From Paenibacillus ehimensis NBRC 15659 (lineage in GTDB: Bacteria; Bacillota; Bacilli; Paenibacillales; NBRC-103111): DNA of 64,000 nt. The position numbers were made by a program, and so were the translations under genes. A model generated the notes under the pieces. The model saw nothing but the letters and a program-made list of their open reading frames with translations. It ran no database searches and was not told the DNA's origin. Positions 33,644-42,235 of the stretch are shown piece by piece. How positions within the stretch are numbered: position 1 is the stretch's first letter; the number at the start of each line of letters is the position of its first letter. The stretch lies in NCBI RefSeq assembly GCF_004000785.1, contig NZ_BILX01000029.1, positions 18,763 through 82,762 of the forward strand, written 5' to 3'.

Positions 33644-34804
33644 ATGTTCATTAAAGATGTAATAACAACGCCTGTACTGATTCCGTTCAAAAAACCGGCC
33701 AAGTGGTCGGGCGGTACCCGGAAGAATGCCCCGGCATTAATCGTTCAGCTGATCACGGATGAAGGCGTTATCGGATATGGCGAGTGTGTCGGACCTACGA
33801 TCTCAACGATCCAGACGATTGTGGAAAAAGAATTTAAACCGTTTCTGATCGGCAAAGACCCGATGCAGACGGAGCTGATCCTGCATCAGCTGGAGGAATA
33901 CATTCTAAACTGGTCGCAGATCGGATACTACGCGTTGGCCGGCATCGATATCGCCTTATTGGATTTGAAAGCGAAATTATTGAACACGCCGGTATACAAT
34001 TTGCTTGGCGGGCTGTACCGGAAGGAGGTTTCCTTCTCCGGATATTTGTTCATCGATGATCCGTTGGTCAACGCCAAGGAAGCCGAGGAGATCGTCGCCC
34101 GAGGCTACGATGAAATTAAGATCAAGGTCGGCCGGGATATCGATCTGGATACGCGCAGAATTCAAGAAATTCGCCGGGCCGTAGGTCCGAAGGTCAAGCT
34201 GCGGATCGACGCCAACCAGATTTGGAGCGTAAGCAGCGCGATTAAAGCGATTAACCGAATGGCCGAATACGATCTGCAGCTGGTGGAGCAGCCGATTCCT
34301 TACTACGATATCGACGGATTGGCGACTGTAAGCCAATCGGTTCCTGTTCCTATTACGGCGGACGAGTCCTGCACTACGTTCGATACGGCCCTCCGATTGA
34401 TCGAAAAGCGGGCGGTTGCCGCCTTTACGGTCTATCCTTCGGAAGCGGGCGGACTTCTGAAAGCCAAGCAAATCGTCGAGTTGGCCAACAGCTGCGGGAT
34501 CTGGTGCGTGACCGGCTCGTGGGCGGAAACGGGGATTGCGACGCTGGCCAATGCCCATCTGATTGCGGCTTCAAGAAACTTCCCGTTCGCCAACGATACC
34601 CATTACGGATGGTATACGTCCGACGTATTGAAGAATCCGTTAAGCTTCCGCAACGGAAAGCTGGCATTAAGCGATTCCCCGGGACTCGGGGTAGAGCTGG
34701 CGCCTGATTTCAACGGGCTGGCCAAAGAAGAAATTCGCGAGATGGTGTTCTACGACGACGAAAGCGCGGAGAACTACCAGCCTCGAATCGGCATGCTACT
34801 TTAA
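33644..34804 (+). CDS. Enolase-superfamily enzyme (MR/MLE type), substrate unknown
   Basis: 386 residues. N-terminal capping domain (PFKKPAKWSGGTRKN), then a barrel with the first base motif Lys159-x-Lys161 (IKIKVG). Metal ligands are in RIDANQIW, LVEQPIP and ITADES. The lysine usually found on the sixth strand (Lys268 in YkfB) is replaced by Tyr264 in FTVYPSEAGG. No mandelate-racemase-type His-Asp pair is obvious; the next strand reads CVTGSWAETGIA. It is therefore probably a dehydratase or a one-base enzyme rather than a racemase. SD AAAGGAGAG. It is the first gene of the operon and should act on the imported compound or its oxidised form. Confidence 0.85.
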   Translation: MFIKDVITTPVLIPFKKPAKWSGGTRKNAPALIVQLITDEGVIGYGECVGPTISTIQTIVEKEFKPFLIGKDPMQTELILHQLEEYILNWSQIGYYALAGIDIALLDLKAKLLNTPVYNLLGGLYRKEVSFSGYLFIDDPLVNAKEAEEIVARGYDEIKIKVGRDIDLDTRRIQEIRRAVGPKVKLRIDANQIWSVSSAIKAINRMAEYDLQLVEQPIPYYDIDGLATVSQSVPVPITADESCTTFDTALRLIEKRAVAAFTVYPSEAGGLLKAKQIVELANSCGIWCVTGSWAETGIATLANAHLIAASRNFPFANDTHYGWYTSDVLKNPLSFRNGKLALSDSPGLGVELAPDFNGLAKEEIREMVFYDDESAENYQPRIGMLL

Positions 34805-34823
34805 GAACAGGAGGTTTTCACCG

Positions 34824-35849
34824 ATGCCGGAAACGATGCGCGCGCTTGTGTGGGAAGGGCCGGGCGTACTTCAGCTGCGCCATGTCCCCGTACCGGAAGT
34901 AAAGAACGATGAAGTGCTGGTTAAAGTGTCTTATTCGGGAATCTGTGCGACGGATCAAGAAATTTTTCAAGGGAAATTTCCGTACCGGCCTCCTTATATT
35001 TTAGGACATGAGCTGACCGGGACAATCGTAAAAACCGGCCATGCGCAAGCCGCTTTGCGGGAAGGGGAACGGGTCGTCATCGACCCGGCCGTCCCTTGTG
35101 AAGCCTGCCTCTCCTGCCAGTCCGGAAAGCCGGAATTTTGTCTCAACTATCGTGAGCTCGGGATCAATAGGAACGGCGGCTGGGCCGATTATGCGGTCAT
35201 CCCCGCACGATGCGTCCACCGCATCCCGGACACGATGAGCGACCTGGCGGCTGCTGTATTTGAACCGATGACGTGCCCGTTCGGAGCGGTTGAGGCTGCG
35301 GGGGTGAACGCCTGCGATAAAGTGCTCGTTTTTGGGGACGGCCCGGCGGCTCTCTATTTCACGCAGATTGTCCGAATGCGAGGGGCCGCTGCCGTAACGG
35401 TCGTCTATAAGCTGCCGGAGCGGGTGGAATGGCTAAAGAAAGCGGGAGCTGCTGTTGTTATTGAAAGCGTTAACATGGAATCCGTCGAACAAACGGACGA
35501 TTACGTCCGCAACCAAGGCTTCGACCTTGTGATCGATGCCGTAGGGCTGTCGGAGACGGTGCAGGCCGCAGTCCGGTACGCGAAAATCGGCGGCAGAATG
35601 ATCTTTTATGGCTTCAAGGATAGCCAGACGAGCGCCTTCCCTCACCGGGAAATTATTCTCAAAAACTTGACGATCTACGGGCGCACGAATGCGCCGTCCG
35701 TCTGGCCGAGAGCGATTGAAGCCGTAAGCCGCGGCTATATCGAACTGGAGCCGCTGGTAGGGCAAGTTCTCAAGCCGGAGCAAGTGAAAGCCTTTTTGGA
35801 GGAAGGCCAATCCTCTTGTGCGATCAAAACCGTCATTGACTGGAGATAA
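34824..35849 (+). CDS. Zinc-dependent medium-chain dehydrogenase
   Basis: 341 residues of the MDR superfamily, close to sorbitol/threonine dehydrogenases. The catalytic zinc region is GICATDQEIFQG with GHELTGTIV. The structural zinc motif CEACLSCQSGKPEFC is present. The cofactor site VLVFGDGPAALYF departs from the usual GxGxxG. It probably oxidises a secondary hydroxyl of a sugar or sugar acid with NAD(P)+. GGAGG lies before the ATG. It is the second gene of the operon, 19 bases after the enolase-superfamily gene. Confidence 0.88.
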   Translation: MPETMRALVWEGPGVLQLRHVPVPEVKNDEVLVKVSYSGICATDQEIFQGKFPYRPPYILGHELTGTIVKTGHAQAALREGERVVIDPAVPCEACLSCQSGKPEFCLNYRELGINRNGGWADYAVIPARCVHRIPDTMSDLAAAVFEPMTCPFGAVEAAGVNACDKVLVFGDGPAALYFTQIVRMRGAAAVTVVYKLPERVEWLKKAGAAVVIESVNMESVEQTDDYVRNQGFDLVIDAVGLSETVQAAVRYAKIGGRMIFYGFKDSQTSAFPHREIILKNLTIYGRTNAPSVWPRAIEAVSRGYIELEPLVGQVLKPEQVKAFLEEGQSSCAIKTVIDWR

Positions 35850-35864
35850 AGGAGGGGACAAGCT

Positions 35865-36962
35865 TTGCTTAAAGCTGCCATTCGCATCGTTGCCGTTGTT
35901 TGTCTCATGTGTTGGGTCGCCGCCTGCGGCCATCCGCCGGGCCAACAAGCAGGTCAAGGGGGCCCGGAATCCGTCTACAAAGGGCAGACGCTGAATGTCT
36001 TGTCGTGGGAGGGCTACCAGGAGGACGAATGGGTGAAACCGTTCGAGGACAAATATGGGGTCAAGGTGAACGTTTCCTACGCCGGAAGCGTCGACGAGAT
36101 GTTTGCCAAGGCGGCTTCGGGCTCCGTCCATTACGATTTGATCTTTATGGACGGCGGTTCCGTGACCCGGTACCAGAAGCTGAACCTGCTTCAGCCGATT
36201 GACACGTCCAAGCTGAAGAACACCGCGCAGCTCATTCCTGCCATGAACAAGCTGAACGAAAAGCATGTGACGTTCGAGCAGAAAGCTTACGCCCTTCCCT
36301 TCGCCTGGGGCTCGCTGCCACTGGCTGTCAACCGGGACAAAATCAAGGAGCCCGTCGATTCGTGGTCCGTGTTATGGGACGACAAGTACAAGGGCAAAAT
36401 CGCCACGGTCGACGATGCCAACAACCAGATTTCGATGACCGCCCTGCTGCTTGGGTTCAAAGACCCTTACCAATTGACGGACGATCAAATGGAGCAGGTC
36501 AAACAAAAGCTGATCGAACAAAAGCAGCTTGTCCGTTCCTATTATACGGGCTTTGAAGACGGAAAAAATCTAATGGCCAGCGGAGAGGCCTGGGTCATCT
36601 ATACGCAGGGGCCGACGATGGTGACGGATTTGCAAAAAGCGGGAATGGATGTCGTCGAAGTCGTTCCCAAAGAGGGAGCGCTGGTATGGATCGATAACGT
36701 TACCATTGGCGCGAAAGCTCAAAATCCGGAATTGGTTCATCTCTATATCGACTATTTGATCTCTGCGGAGGTGCAGGCGCAGGTGGTCAAAAAAGCGGGC
36801 TACGGGGTCGTTAATCAAGAGGCCGTGAAGCATATTTCGGAAAAAGAGGCGAAAGACGCCCATATGGACGATGCGGACTATTTCAATCGTCTGGTGTACG
36901 TCGCATTTCCGGAAAGCTTCGAAAAACGGGTTAAGCTTTGGAACGAGGTTAAAGCCAATTAA
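35865..36962 (+). CDS. PotD-like ABC transporter binding lipoprotein
   Basis: 365 residues, extracellular solute-binding family 1/PotD type. Lipobox VAAC follows a hydrophobic signal. The mature start TLNVLSWEGYQEDEWVKPFEDKYGVKVNVSYAGSVDEM and PFAWGSLPLAVNRD are typical of spermidine/putrescine-like binding proteins. The neighbouring enzymes make polyamines an unlikely ligand; the cargo may be a sugar acid or betaine-like compound. TTG start with GGAGGGG at good spacing. It is followed by the cognate ATPase and two permeases. Confidence 0.9.
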   Translation: MLKAAIRIVAVVCLMCWVAACGHPPGQQAGQGGPESVYKGQTLNVLSWEGYQEDEWVKPFEDKYGVKVNVSYAGSVDEMFAKAASGSVHYDLIFMDGGSVTRYQKLNLLQPIDTSKLKNTAQLIPAMNKLNEKHVTFEQKAYALPFAWGSLPLAVNRDKIKEPVDSWSVLWDDKYKGKIATVDDANNQISMTALLLGFKDPYQLTDDQMEQVKQKLIEQKQLVRSYYTGFEDGKNLMASGEAWVIYTQGPTMVTDLQKAGMDVVEVVPKEGALVWIDNVTIGAKAQNPELVHLYIDYLISAEVQAQVVKKAGYGVVNQEAVKHISEKEAKDAHMDDADYFNRLVYVAFPESFEKRVKLWNEVKAN

Positions 36963-37019
36963 GCGCGGTGCGGGAATTTCATTCATCCTCTTTTATAGAA
37001 GAAAGGAAAGACGATCATC

Positions 37020-38108
37020 ATGAACGATAGCCAACCGGTCTTGGAAATGATCAATGTGGTCAAGGATTACGGGCATTTCACTGCAATCAAGCGGTTGAAT
37101 CTGTCGGTCGGCAAAGGCGAGTTTTTTTCGATCATAGGTCCGAGCGGCTGCGGAAAAACGACCATCCTGAAAATGATCGCCGGATTTGAATTCCCTACCG
37201 GCGGGGAGATTCGAATTTCGGGTGTGAACGCAAGCGGACAGCCTCCTTATCAACGAAATGTGAATACCGTATTTCAAAACTACGCCCTGTTTCCGCACAT
37301 GACCGTATTTCAGAATGTCGCCTATCCTCTGAAAATCAAGCAAGTCCCCAAAGCGGAAATGGCCAAAAGGGTGATGGATAGTCTGGACATGGTAAGCATG
37401 CGGGAGTACGCGGACCGCAGACCGGATCAGCTGAGCGGCGGCCAGAAGCAGCGGGTGGCTTTGGCCAGAGCTTTGATTTCGAGCCCCGATATTTTGCTGC
37501 TGGACGAACCGTTGTCCGCCTTGGACTTTCATTTAAGACAGGATATGCAGAAGATATTGAAGCATTTGCAGCGGGAAGTCGGCATTACGTTTATTTACAT
37601 TACGCACGATCAAGGGGAAGCCTTAAGCTTATCGGACCGGATTGCGGTCATGAAGCGCGGAAGGCTGCATCAGGTAGGCACCCCGGCCGAAATTTACAAT
37701 CATCCGACAACGAAGTTTGTCGCCGGGTTTATCGGAAAGACGAATTTGCTGCCCGGCCGGATGATTCAGGATCATCTGTTTCAATGCGACAACGGGGAGA
37801 CCTTCCGCGTCGAAGCTCCGAACGATCCGAATGCGGCCTGCTTATCGATACGTCCGGAGAAAATCCGCTTCGCTCCGGAGGACGATACGTATACGAACAA
37901 AATCGAAGGCGCTTTCGTGCTGGAGGAAACGTATTACGGCTCGGAAACCGAAGTATTGCTCAAGCTGAAGGGAGAGCTTCCGTTCCTCCTGAGGATTACG
38001 GAGCAGGACAAGCATCGCCGGATTGCTCCGGGAACATTTGTCGATCTTTATTTCAGGACGGAAGACGCAGCCGTTGTTCAGAATACAGGTGAGACCGATG
38101 AACAATAA
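37020..38108 (+). CDS. PotA-like ABC transporter ATPase
   Basis: 362 residues. Walker A GPSGCGKT, Q-loop FQNYALFPHMTVFQNVAYPLK, signature LSGGQKQR, Walker B ILLLDEPLSALD and H-loop THDQGEAL. The C-terminal TOBE domain (AACLSIRPEKIRFAPE) is typical of the spermidine/iron/sulfate importer group. Its last 11 bases overlap the next permease gene. It powers import of the ligand of the preceding lipoprotein. Confidence 0.93.
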   Translation: MNDSQPVLEMINVVKDYGHFTAIKRLNLSVGKGEFFSIIGPSGCGKTTILKMIAGFEFPTGGEIRISGVNASGQPPYQRNVNTVFQNYALFPHMTVFQNVAYPLKIKQVPKAEMAKRVMDSLDMVSMREYADRRPDQLSGGQKQRVALARALISSPDILLLDEPLSALDFHLRQDMQKILKHLQREVGITFIYITHDQGEALSLSDRIAVMKRGRLHQVGTPAEIYNHPTTKFVAGFIGKTNLLPGRMIQDHLFQCDNGETFRVEAPNDPNAACLSIRPEKIRFAPEDDTYTNKIEGAFVLEETYYGSETEVLLKLKGELPFLLRITEQDKHRRIAPGTFVDLYFRTEDAAVVQNTGETDEQ

Positions 38109-38943
38109 ACGGATTATGATCTCGTTCATCTCCCTTTGGGTGATCTTGTTTATTCTTATTCCGATCGGTACTATGGCATTATACAGTTTTTGGCAGGTCG
38201 ATCAATTCAAACTCGTGCGGACGCTGACTTTCGCGAATTATATCGCTTTCTTCACCGATCCGACTTATGTGCAGCTGCTGCTGAAGACGCTGAAGCTTTC
38301 CGCGTTGATCGCCTGTCTCGCTGTTGTCATCAGCTATCCGATGGCCCTGATCGTCCATTATAAAGGAGGGGCCTTCAAAACCGTGCTGTTTTTGGGCGTG
38401 CTTGCGCCGTTATGGGTCGGCTACTTGGTACGGATTTATGCATGGCGTTCCATTTTGGGTGAAAACGGGTTTATCAATTCCGTTCTTCTGCTTGCGGGTG
38501 TTTTGGAGAAGCCGGCAACGGGCCTGCTGTTTAACAATTTCTCCGTGATCGTTACCGTGCTGTGCATAGCCATTCCGTTCACATTCATTCCGATTTATAC
38601 CACCATCGAGAAAATCCCCGTCTCGTTAGTCCGGGCTTCGGAAGATTTGGGGGGAACGGCATTTTATACGTTTATTCACATTATTGCTCCGCTAAGCTTG
38701 CCCGGTATTGCAACCGGATTCATGTTTGCCTTCATTACCGCCGTCGGCGATTATATGGCTCCCGCCTTGGTCGGAGGGGCGTCCGGAATACTGTTCGGCA
38801 ATATTATTCAGACCCAGTTCGGCAACAGCTTTAATTGGCCGCTGGGCGCCTCCTTGGCCGTCATATTGCTGCTATGCTTGCTGCTGGTTATTTTGATTTT
38901 GAGGAAGCTGGGGGATGTCAAAGGAACATTCGAAGAAAATTAG
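38098..38943 (+). CDS. PotB-like ABC transporter permease
   Basis: 281 residues with six membrane segments. Recognisable are the N-terminal VILFILIPIGTMALYSFW, the APLWVGYLVRIYAWRSILGENGFIN stretch of PotB proteins and the EAA loop VRASEDLGGTAFYTFIHIIAPLSLPGI. I start at ATG 38098 inside the end of the ATPase gene, where the family begins. It pairs with the following PotC-like permease. Confidence 0.92.
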   Translation: MNNKRIMISFISLWVILFILIPIGTMALYSFWQVDQFKLVRTLTFANYIAFFTDPTYVQLLLKTLKLSALIACLAVVISYPMALIVHYKGGAFKTVLFLGVLAPLWVGYLVRIYAWRSILGENGFINSVLLLAGVLEKPATGLLFNNFSVIVTVLCIAIPFTFIPIYTTIEKIPVSLVRASEDLGGTAFYTFIHIIAPLSLPGIATGFMFAFITAVGDYMAPALVGGASGILFGNIIQTQFGNSFNWPLGASLAVILLLCLLLVILILRKLGDVKGTFEEN

Positions 38944-38957
38944 CGGAGGGACCCACC

Positions 38958-39734
38958 TTGAACTACGTGAAGAATTGGGCTTGCATCCTGTTTGCCGCGG
39001 CCGTATATCTGTTCTTGTATTTACCCATTCTGGTCACCGTGCTGTTCAGCTTCAACGCGTCGCGCATCCCGGCGCTTCCGATCAAAGCGTTTACCTTCGA
39101 TTGGTACGTGAAGCTGTTTCAGGAGCCGAAGCTGTGGCTGGCCGCCAAAAATAGCCTGACGGTCAGCATCCCCGCCATGCTGCTTGCGATTCTGGTGGGC
39201 ACCACGGCCGCATTTTTGTTCCAGCGCTACAAATTTGCCGGGAGAAGCTTTTTGCAGCTTTCCCTATTGCTGCCTTACATTTTGCCCGGCATCATCACCG
39301 GCATCGCGCTGACTTTATTCTTCAAAACGCTGCAGCTCTCCGCTTCTTTGTTCGCGGTTACCCTCGGACATGTCGTCATTGTTACACCGGTAGTGATGAT
39401 CATGGTGATGGACCGGTTGAAACGTCTGGACAAAAACTTGGAGCTGGCCTCCATGGATCTGGGGGCCTCTCCGTTAAAAACATTTTTCTACGTCACGCTG
39501 CCCAATATCAAAGGGGCTTTGCTGGGCGGAGCTTTACTGGGACTCACGGTATCGTTCGACGAGATCGTCGTGACGTTCTTCCTGATCGGAACGGACAATA
39601 CGCTGCCTATGCAAATCTGGTCGATGATCCGGTACGGGTATTCGCCGCAAATCAATGCCATCTATTCGCTGTTCATTGTCTTTTCCTTGGCGGTTATCGC
39701 GTTTGCGGGAAAAAACGTATTGAAAAAATCGTAG
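38958..39734 (+). CDS. PotC-like ABC transporter permease
   Basis: 258 residues with six membrane segments: YLFLYLPILVTVLFSFNASR, then AILVGTTAAFLFQRYKF, ILPGIITGIALTLFF and the EAA loop ELASMDLGASPLKTFFYVTLPNIKGALLGG. The start is TTG 38958 (MNYVKNWAC), supported by GCGGAGGG; a longer upstream reading is not supported by a ribosome site. It completes the four-part importer. Confidence 0.9.
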   Translation: MNYVKNWACILFAAAVYLFLYLPILVTVLFSFNASRIPALPIKAFTFDWYVKLFQEPKLWLAAKNSLTVSIPAMLLAILVGTTAAFLFQRYKFAGRSFLQLSLLLPYILPGIITGIALTLFFKTLQLSASLFAVTLGHVVIVTPVVMIMVMDRLKRLDKNLELASMDLGASPLKTFFYVTLPNIKGALLGGALLGLTVSFDEIVVTFFLIGTDNTLPMQIWSMIRYGYSPQINAIYSLFIVFSLAVIAFAGKNVLKKS

Positions 39735-39755
39735 CAGAACGGGACGGATGGAGAA

Positions 39756-40832
39756 ATGGCGAGAAAAGCTTACTTACATTATAAAAAAGAACAATGGAGG
39801 CCCAAGGTCGGAGCTTACCGGCAATTGGCCGGCATTCAACCGTTTGCTTTTGCCGAGGGCAAAGCCAAAGGTCTGCGCGCTTTCGACGTGCGCAACGGGA
39901 GGCTGCGCTTTACCGTGTTGGCCGACCGGGGGATGGATATCGGACAGGTGGAATGCGACGGCATTCCGATGGCGTGGATCTCGCCCGTCGGCTACGCCTC
40001 CGGCGAATATTTCGAGCCGGCCGGGACGGGGTGGCTGCGCAATTTTTCCGGCGGTCTGCTGACGACGTGCGGGCTCACCCAAGCAGGAGAGCCGTGCCGT
40101 GACGGGGAGGAGGAGCTAGGGCTGCATGGAAGAATATCCAATCTCCCTGCCCGTCAAACCGCCTACGAAGAGGAGTGGATCGGAGAGGAGTACAGGTTGT
40201 CCGTTCGAGGGTGTGTCGAGCAAGCTTCGGTGTTTCATGAGCAGTTGGAGCTCAAGCGATCGATCACGACCGTTTTCGGTTCCAATGTGATCAAAATCGA
40301 GGACGAGGTCATCAACCAAGGCTGCACGGCTGCTCCGCTCATGTTGTTATATCATATCAACCTGGGATTTCCTTTGGTCGATGAAGGTTCCTGCATCGTC
40401 GGTTCCATAACGAATGTAAGAGCATGGGAGGGCACGCCGGATGCGGACCTGGAGCATTATTCGCTTATCCCCGGTCCTAGTATTGCCGTGGATGAGGAGG
40501 TTATCCATGCGGAAGTGGAGCCCGACGAAAACGGGAAATGCCATCTGATGCTCGTAAATCCGCAGGAAGATATCGCGTTTGTATATTCCTACGATTCACG
40601 GCAGTTTCCCCGGTTTTCGCTATGGAAGGGCATCAAACAAGGCATCTATGCGGTCGGCTTCGAACCGGCCAACTGCGGTTTGAACGGAAGAGCGGCCGAG
40701 CGGCGGGAGGGCGGGCTGGAGGAGCTGCTGCCTCATGAAAAGCGTACATTTGAGTCGGAATTTATGTTTTTAACCACAAGAGAAGAAATCGAGACCGTTT
40801 TACGGGAAAAGTTCGGCAGCAGGGAGATCTAA
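39756..40832 (+). CDS. DUF4432 aldose-epimerase-like protein
   Basis: 358 residues of the DUF4432 family, which has the beta-sandwich galactose-mutarotase-like fold. Typical parts are FTVLADRGMDIGQVECDGIPMAW, NFSGGLLTTCGLTQAG, LGLHGRISNLPA and YHINLGFPLVDEG. Members accompany sugar catabolism genes and are presumed to interconvert ring forms. Its presence argues that the pathway substrate is a carbohydrate or sugar acid. Spaced 22 bases after the permease gene. Confidence 0.85.
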   Translation: MARKAYLHYKKEQWRPKVGAYRQLAGIQPFAFAEGKAKGLRAFDVRNGRLRFTVLADRGMDIGQVECDGIPMAWISPVGYASGEYFEPAGTGWLRNFSGGLLTTCGLTQAGEPCRDGEEELGLHGRISNLPARQTAYEEEWIGEEYRLSVRGCVEQASVFHEQLELKRSITTVFGSNVIKIEDEVINQGCTAAPLMLLYHINLGFPLVDEGSCIVGSITNVRAWEGTPDADLEHYSLIPGPSIAVDEEVIHAEVEPDENGKCHLMLVNPQEDIAFVYSYDSRQFPRFSLWKGIKQGIYAVGFEPANCGLNGRAAERREGGLEELLPHEKRTFESEFMFLTTREEIETVLREKFGSREI

Positions 40833-40846
40833 GGAGGGTACATTTT

Positions 40847-41599
40847 ATGGGCGGCAAAAGCTTATGGATTGGCGATACGAAGGTTGAAGCGAAGGCGGTA
40901 GGATTCGATAAGGACGGCACATTGTTCGATGCCGTGGCCTTTTGGGTATATATCGATACGCTGCGGAAGCAGCAGTTTCTGAACCTGGCCGGGGAAGAGC
41001 ATGAGGAGCAATGGGAGAAGCTGATGGGTATTCGAGGAGCCGGCGAGGTAGATCATAACGGCGTGCTGGCCGTAGCGACGACCTTGGAGGAAATCATTCT
41101 CACCGCCGGCGCTTTCTATCAGTTGAAGGGCTGGCCGTGGACGGAATGCAAAGCCAAAGCGGAGTCCGTCTTCCGTCTGGCGGACGAGAATACGATGCTG
41201 GATCAAGCGTTCCAAGCCAAAGAGGGGGCATCGGAAGTCATCCGGTCGCTGCTTGATGAAGGGATCCGTACAGGGATCTTAACCTCGGACAAATGGACAA
41301 GAGCCGAACAGTGCATGGATTTGCTCGGAGTCAAGGAGCGGCTCGATTTTCTCATTACCCCGGAGCAGGTGGAGAAAGGCAAGCCAAGCCCGGACATGGT
41401 CTTTAAAGCCTGTGAGCAGCTGGGGATATCTCCCCATGAGCTGGTGGTCGTCGGCGATTCCGTTGTCGATATGAAGATGGCGAAGGCCGCGGGAAGCATC
41501 GCTGTCGGGATTGTGACGTATGACGGCTCCAGAGAGGTGCTGTCCGAGGATGCGGACTTCCTCATCGATTCGCTATTGGAGATTCGAACGAGTTCTTGA
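40847..41599 (+). CDS. HAD-family phosphatase
   Basis: 250 residues, HAD superfamily, phosphoglycolate-phosphatase/beta-phosphoglucomutase type. Motif I FDKDGTLFDA, motif II TSDKW, motif III Lys in KGKPSPDM and motif IV VVGDSVVDMKMAKAAG are all visible, with a helical cap between. It may remove phosphate from a sugar-phosphate intermediate or by-product. AAGGAGGG precedes the ATG. It is the last gene of the GntR-controlled operon. Confidence 0.9.
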   Translation: MGGKSLWIGDTKVEAKAVGFDKDGTLFDAVAFWVYIDTLRKQQFLNLAGEEHEEQWEKLMGIRGAGEVDHNGVLAVATTLEEIILTAGAFYQLKGWPWTECKAKAESVFRLADENTMLDQAFQAKEGASEVIRSLLDEGIRTGILTSDKWTRAEQCMDLLGVKERLDFLITPEQVEKGKPSPDMVFKACEQLGISPHELVVVGDSVVDMKMAKAAGSIAVGIVTYDGSREVLSEDADFLIDSLLEIRTSS

Positions 41600-41711
41600 A
41601 AAATTTTTGTCGGAAATTTGATCAAAAATTGAATTTTATATGAACAAAATCGCAAAAGTGTGGTATACTATTGGAAGAGAAAGCACTTTCAGTGATTTAG
41701 GAGTGATCGCT

Positions 41712-41978
41712 ATGACGACGAAAACGGCAGTCTTGGCCGAAGGAACCGGAAACGAGCGCAACGTGGGCAGATTGGTAGCTTTGATGACGGCAACAGCATG
41801 GGTGCTGCTTGGGATCGGATTGCTGCTTAGTTTATTTAACCTGCATGACTTCAGCGATCGTAACACGTCCCTTATGGTCGGGGTCGGGTTCATGGTCGGC
41901 AGCGTTCATATCTATGTGATCCGCACGGCAATCCACCTTGTTCATTCCAGAGCGAAAACGGAAGACGACAGTAAATAA
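41712..41978 (+). CDS. Small membrane protein, unknown
   Basis: 88 residues with two predicted membrane helices (VALMTATAWVLLGIGLLLSLF and TSLMVGVGFMVGSVHIYVI) and charged ends. I chose ATG 41712 because TTAGGAG precedes it; the upstream in-frame ATG at 41640 overlaps a promoter-like TATACT. A strong terminator follows, so it is a single-gene unit between the catabolic operon and qox. Function unknown; it may relate to the oxidase next door, but nothing shows this. Confidence 0.75.
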   Translation: MTTKTAVLAEGTGNERNVGRLVALMTATAWVLLGIGLLLSLFNLHDFSDRNTSLMVGVGFMVGSVHIYVIRTAIHLVHSRAKTEDDSK

Positions 41979-42000
41979 ATGGAATAATGCGCAATTTTAG

Positions 42001-42029
42001 CCCCTTCGGGATTCCCCGAAGGGGTTTTT
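42001..42029 (+). terminator. Terminator after the small membrane protein
   Basis: CCCCTTCGGG and CCCGAAGGGG arms followed by TTTTT. Confidence 0.88.
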
Positions 42030-42235
42030 GACGTTTATTCGAGGTGTCATATTTTGACAAGTGCAAAAAATTTGTCAGCTTCGTGAAAATTATTTTGCAG
42101 AATAATGACGAAACCTTGACGTATTTGTTAAGTACCGCGAACATTTTGTCGTAATCTGTTATGGTGGATCTATAGAGTGATCTGGCTCACAGTCAGAACA
42201 ATCATAGCATTCGGAGAGCGTGGGAGAGGATCGAC

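Noticed and set aside
41640..41711. A longer start for the small membrane protein
   Set aside because: The region upstream of 41712 carries a promoter-like TATACT and no ribosome site for ATG 41640, while TTAGGAG fits ATG 41712.
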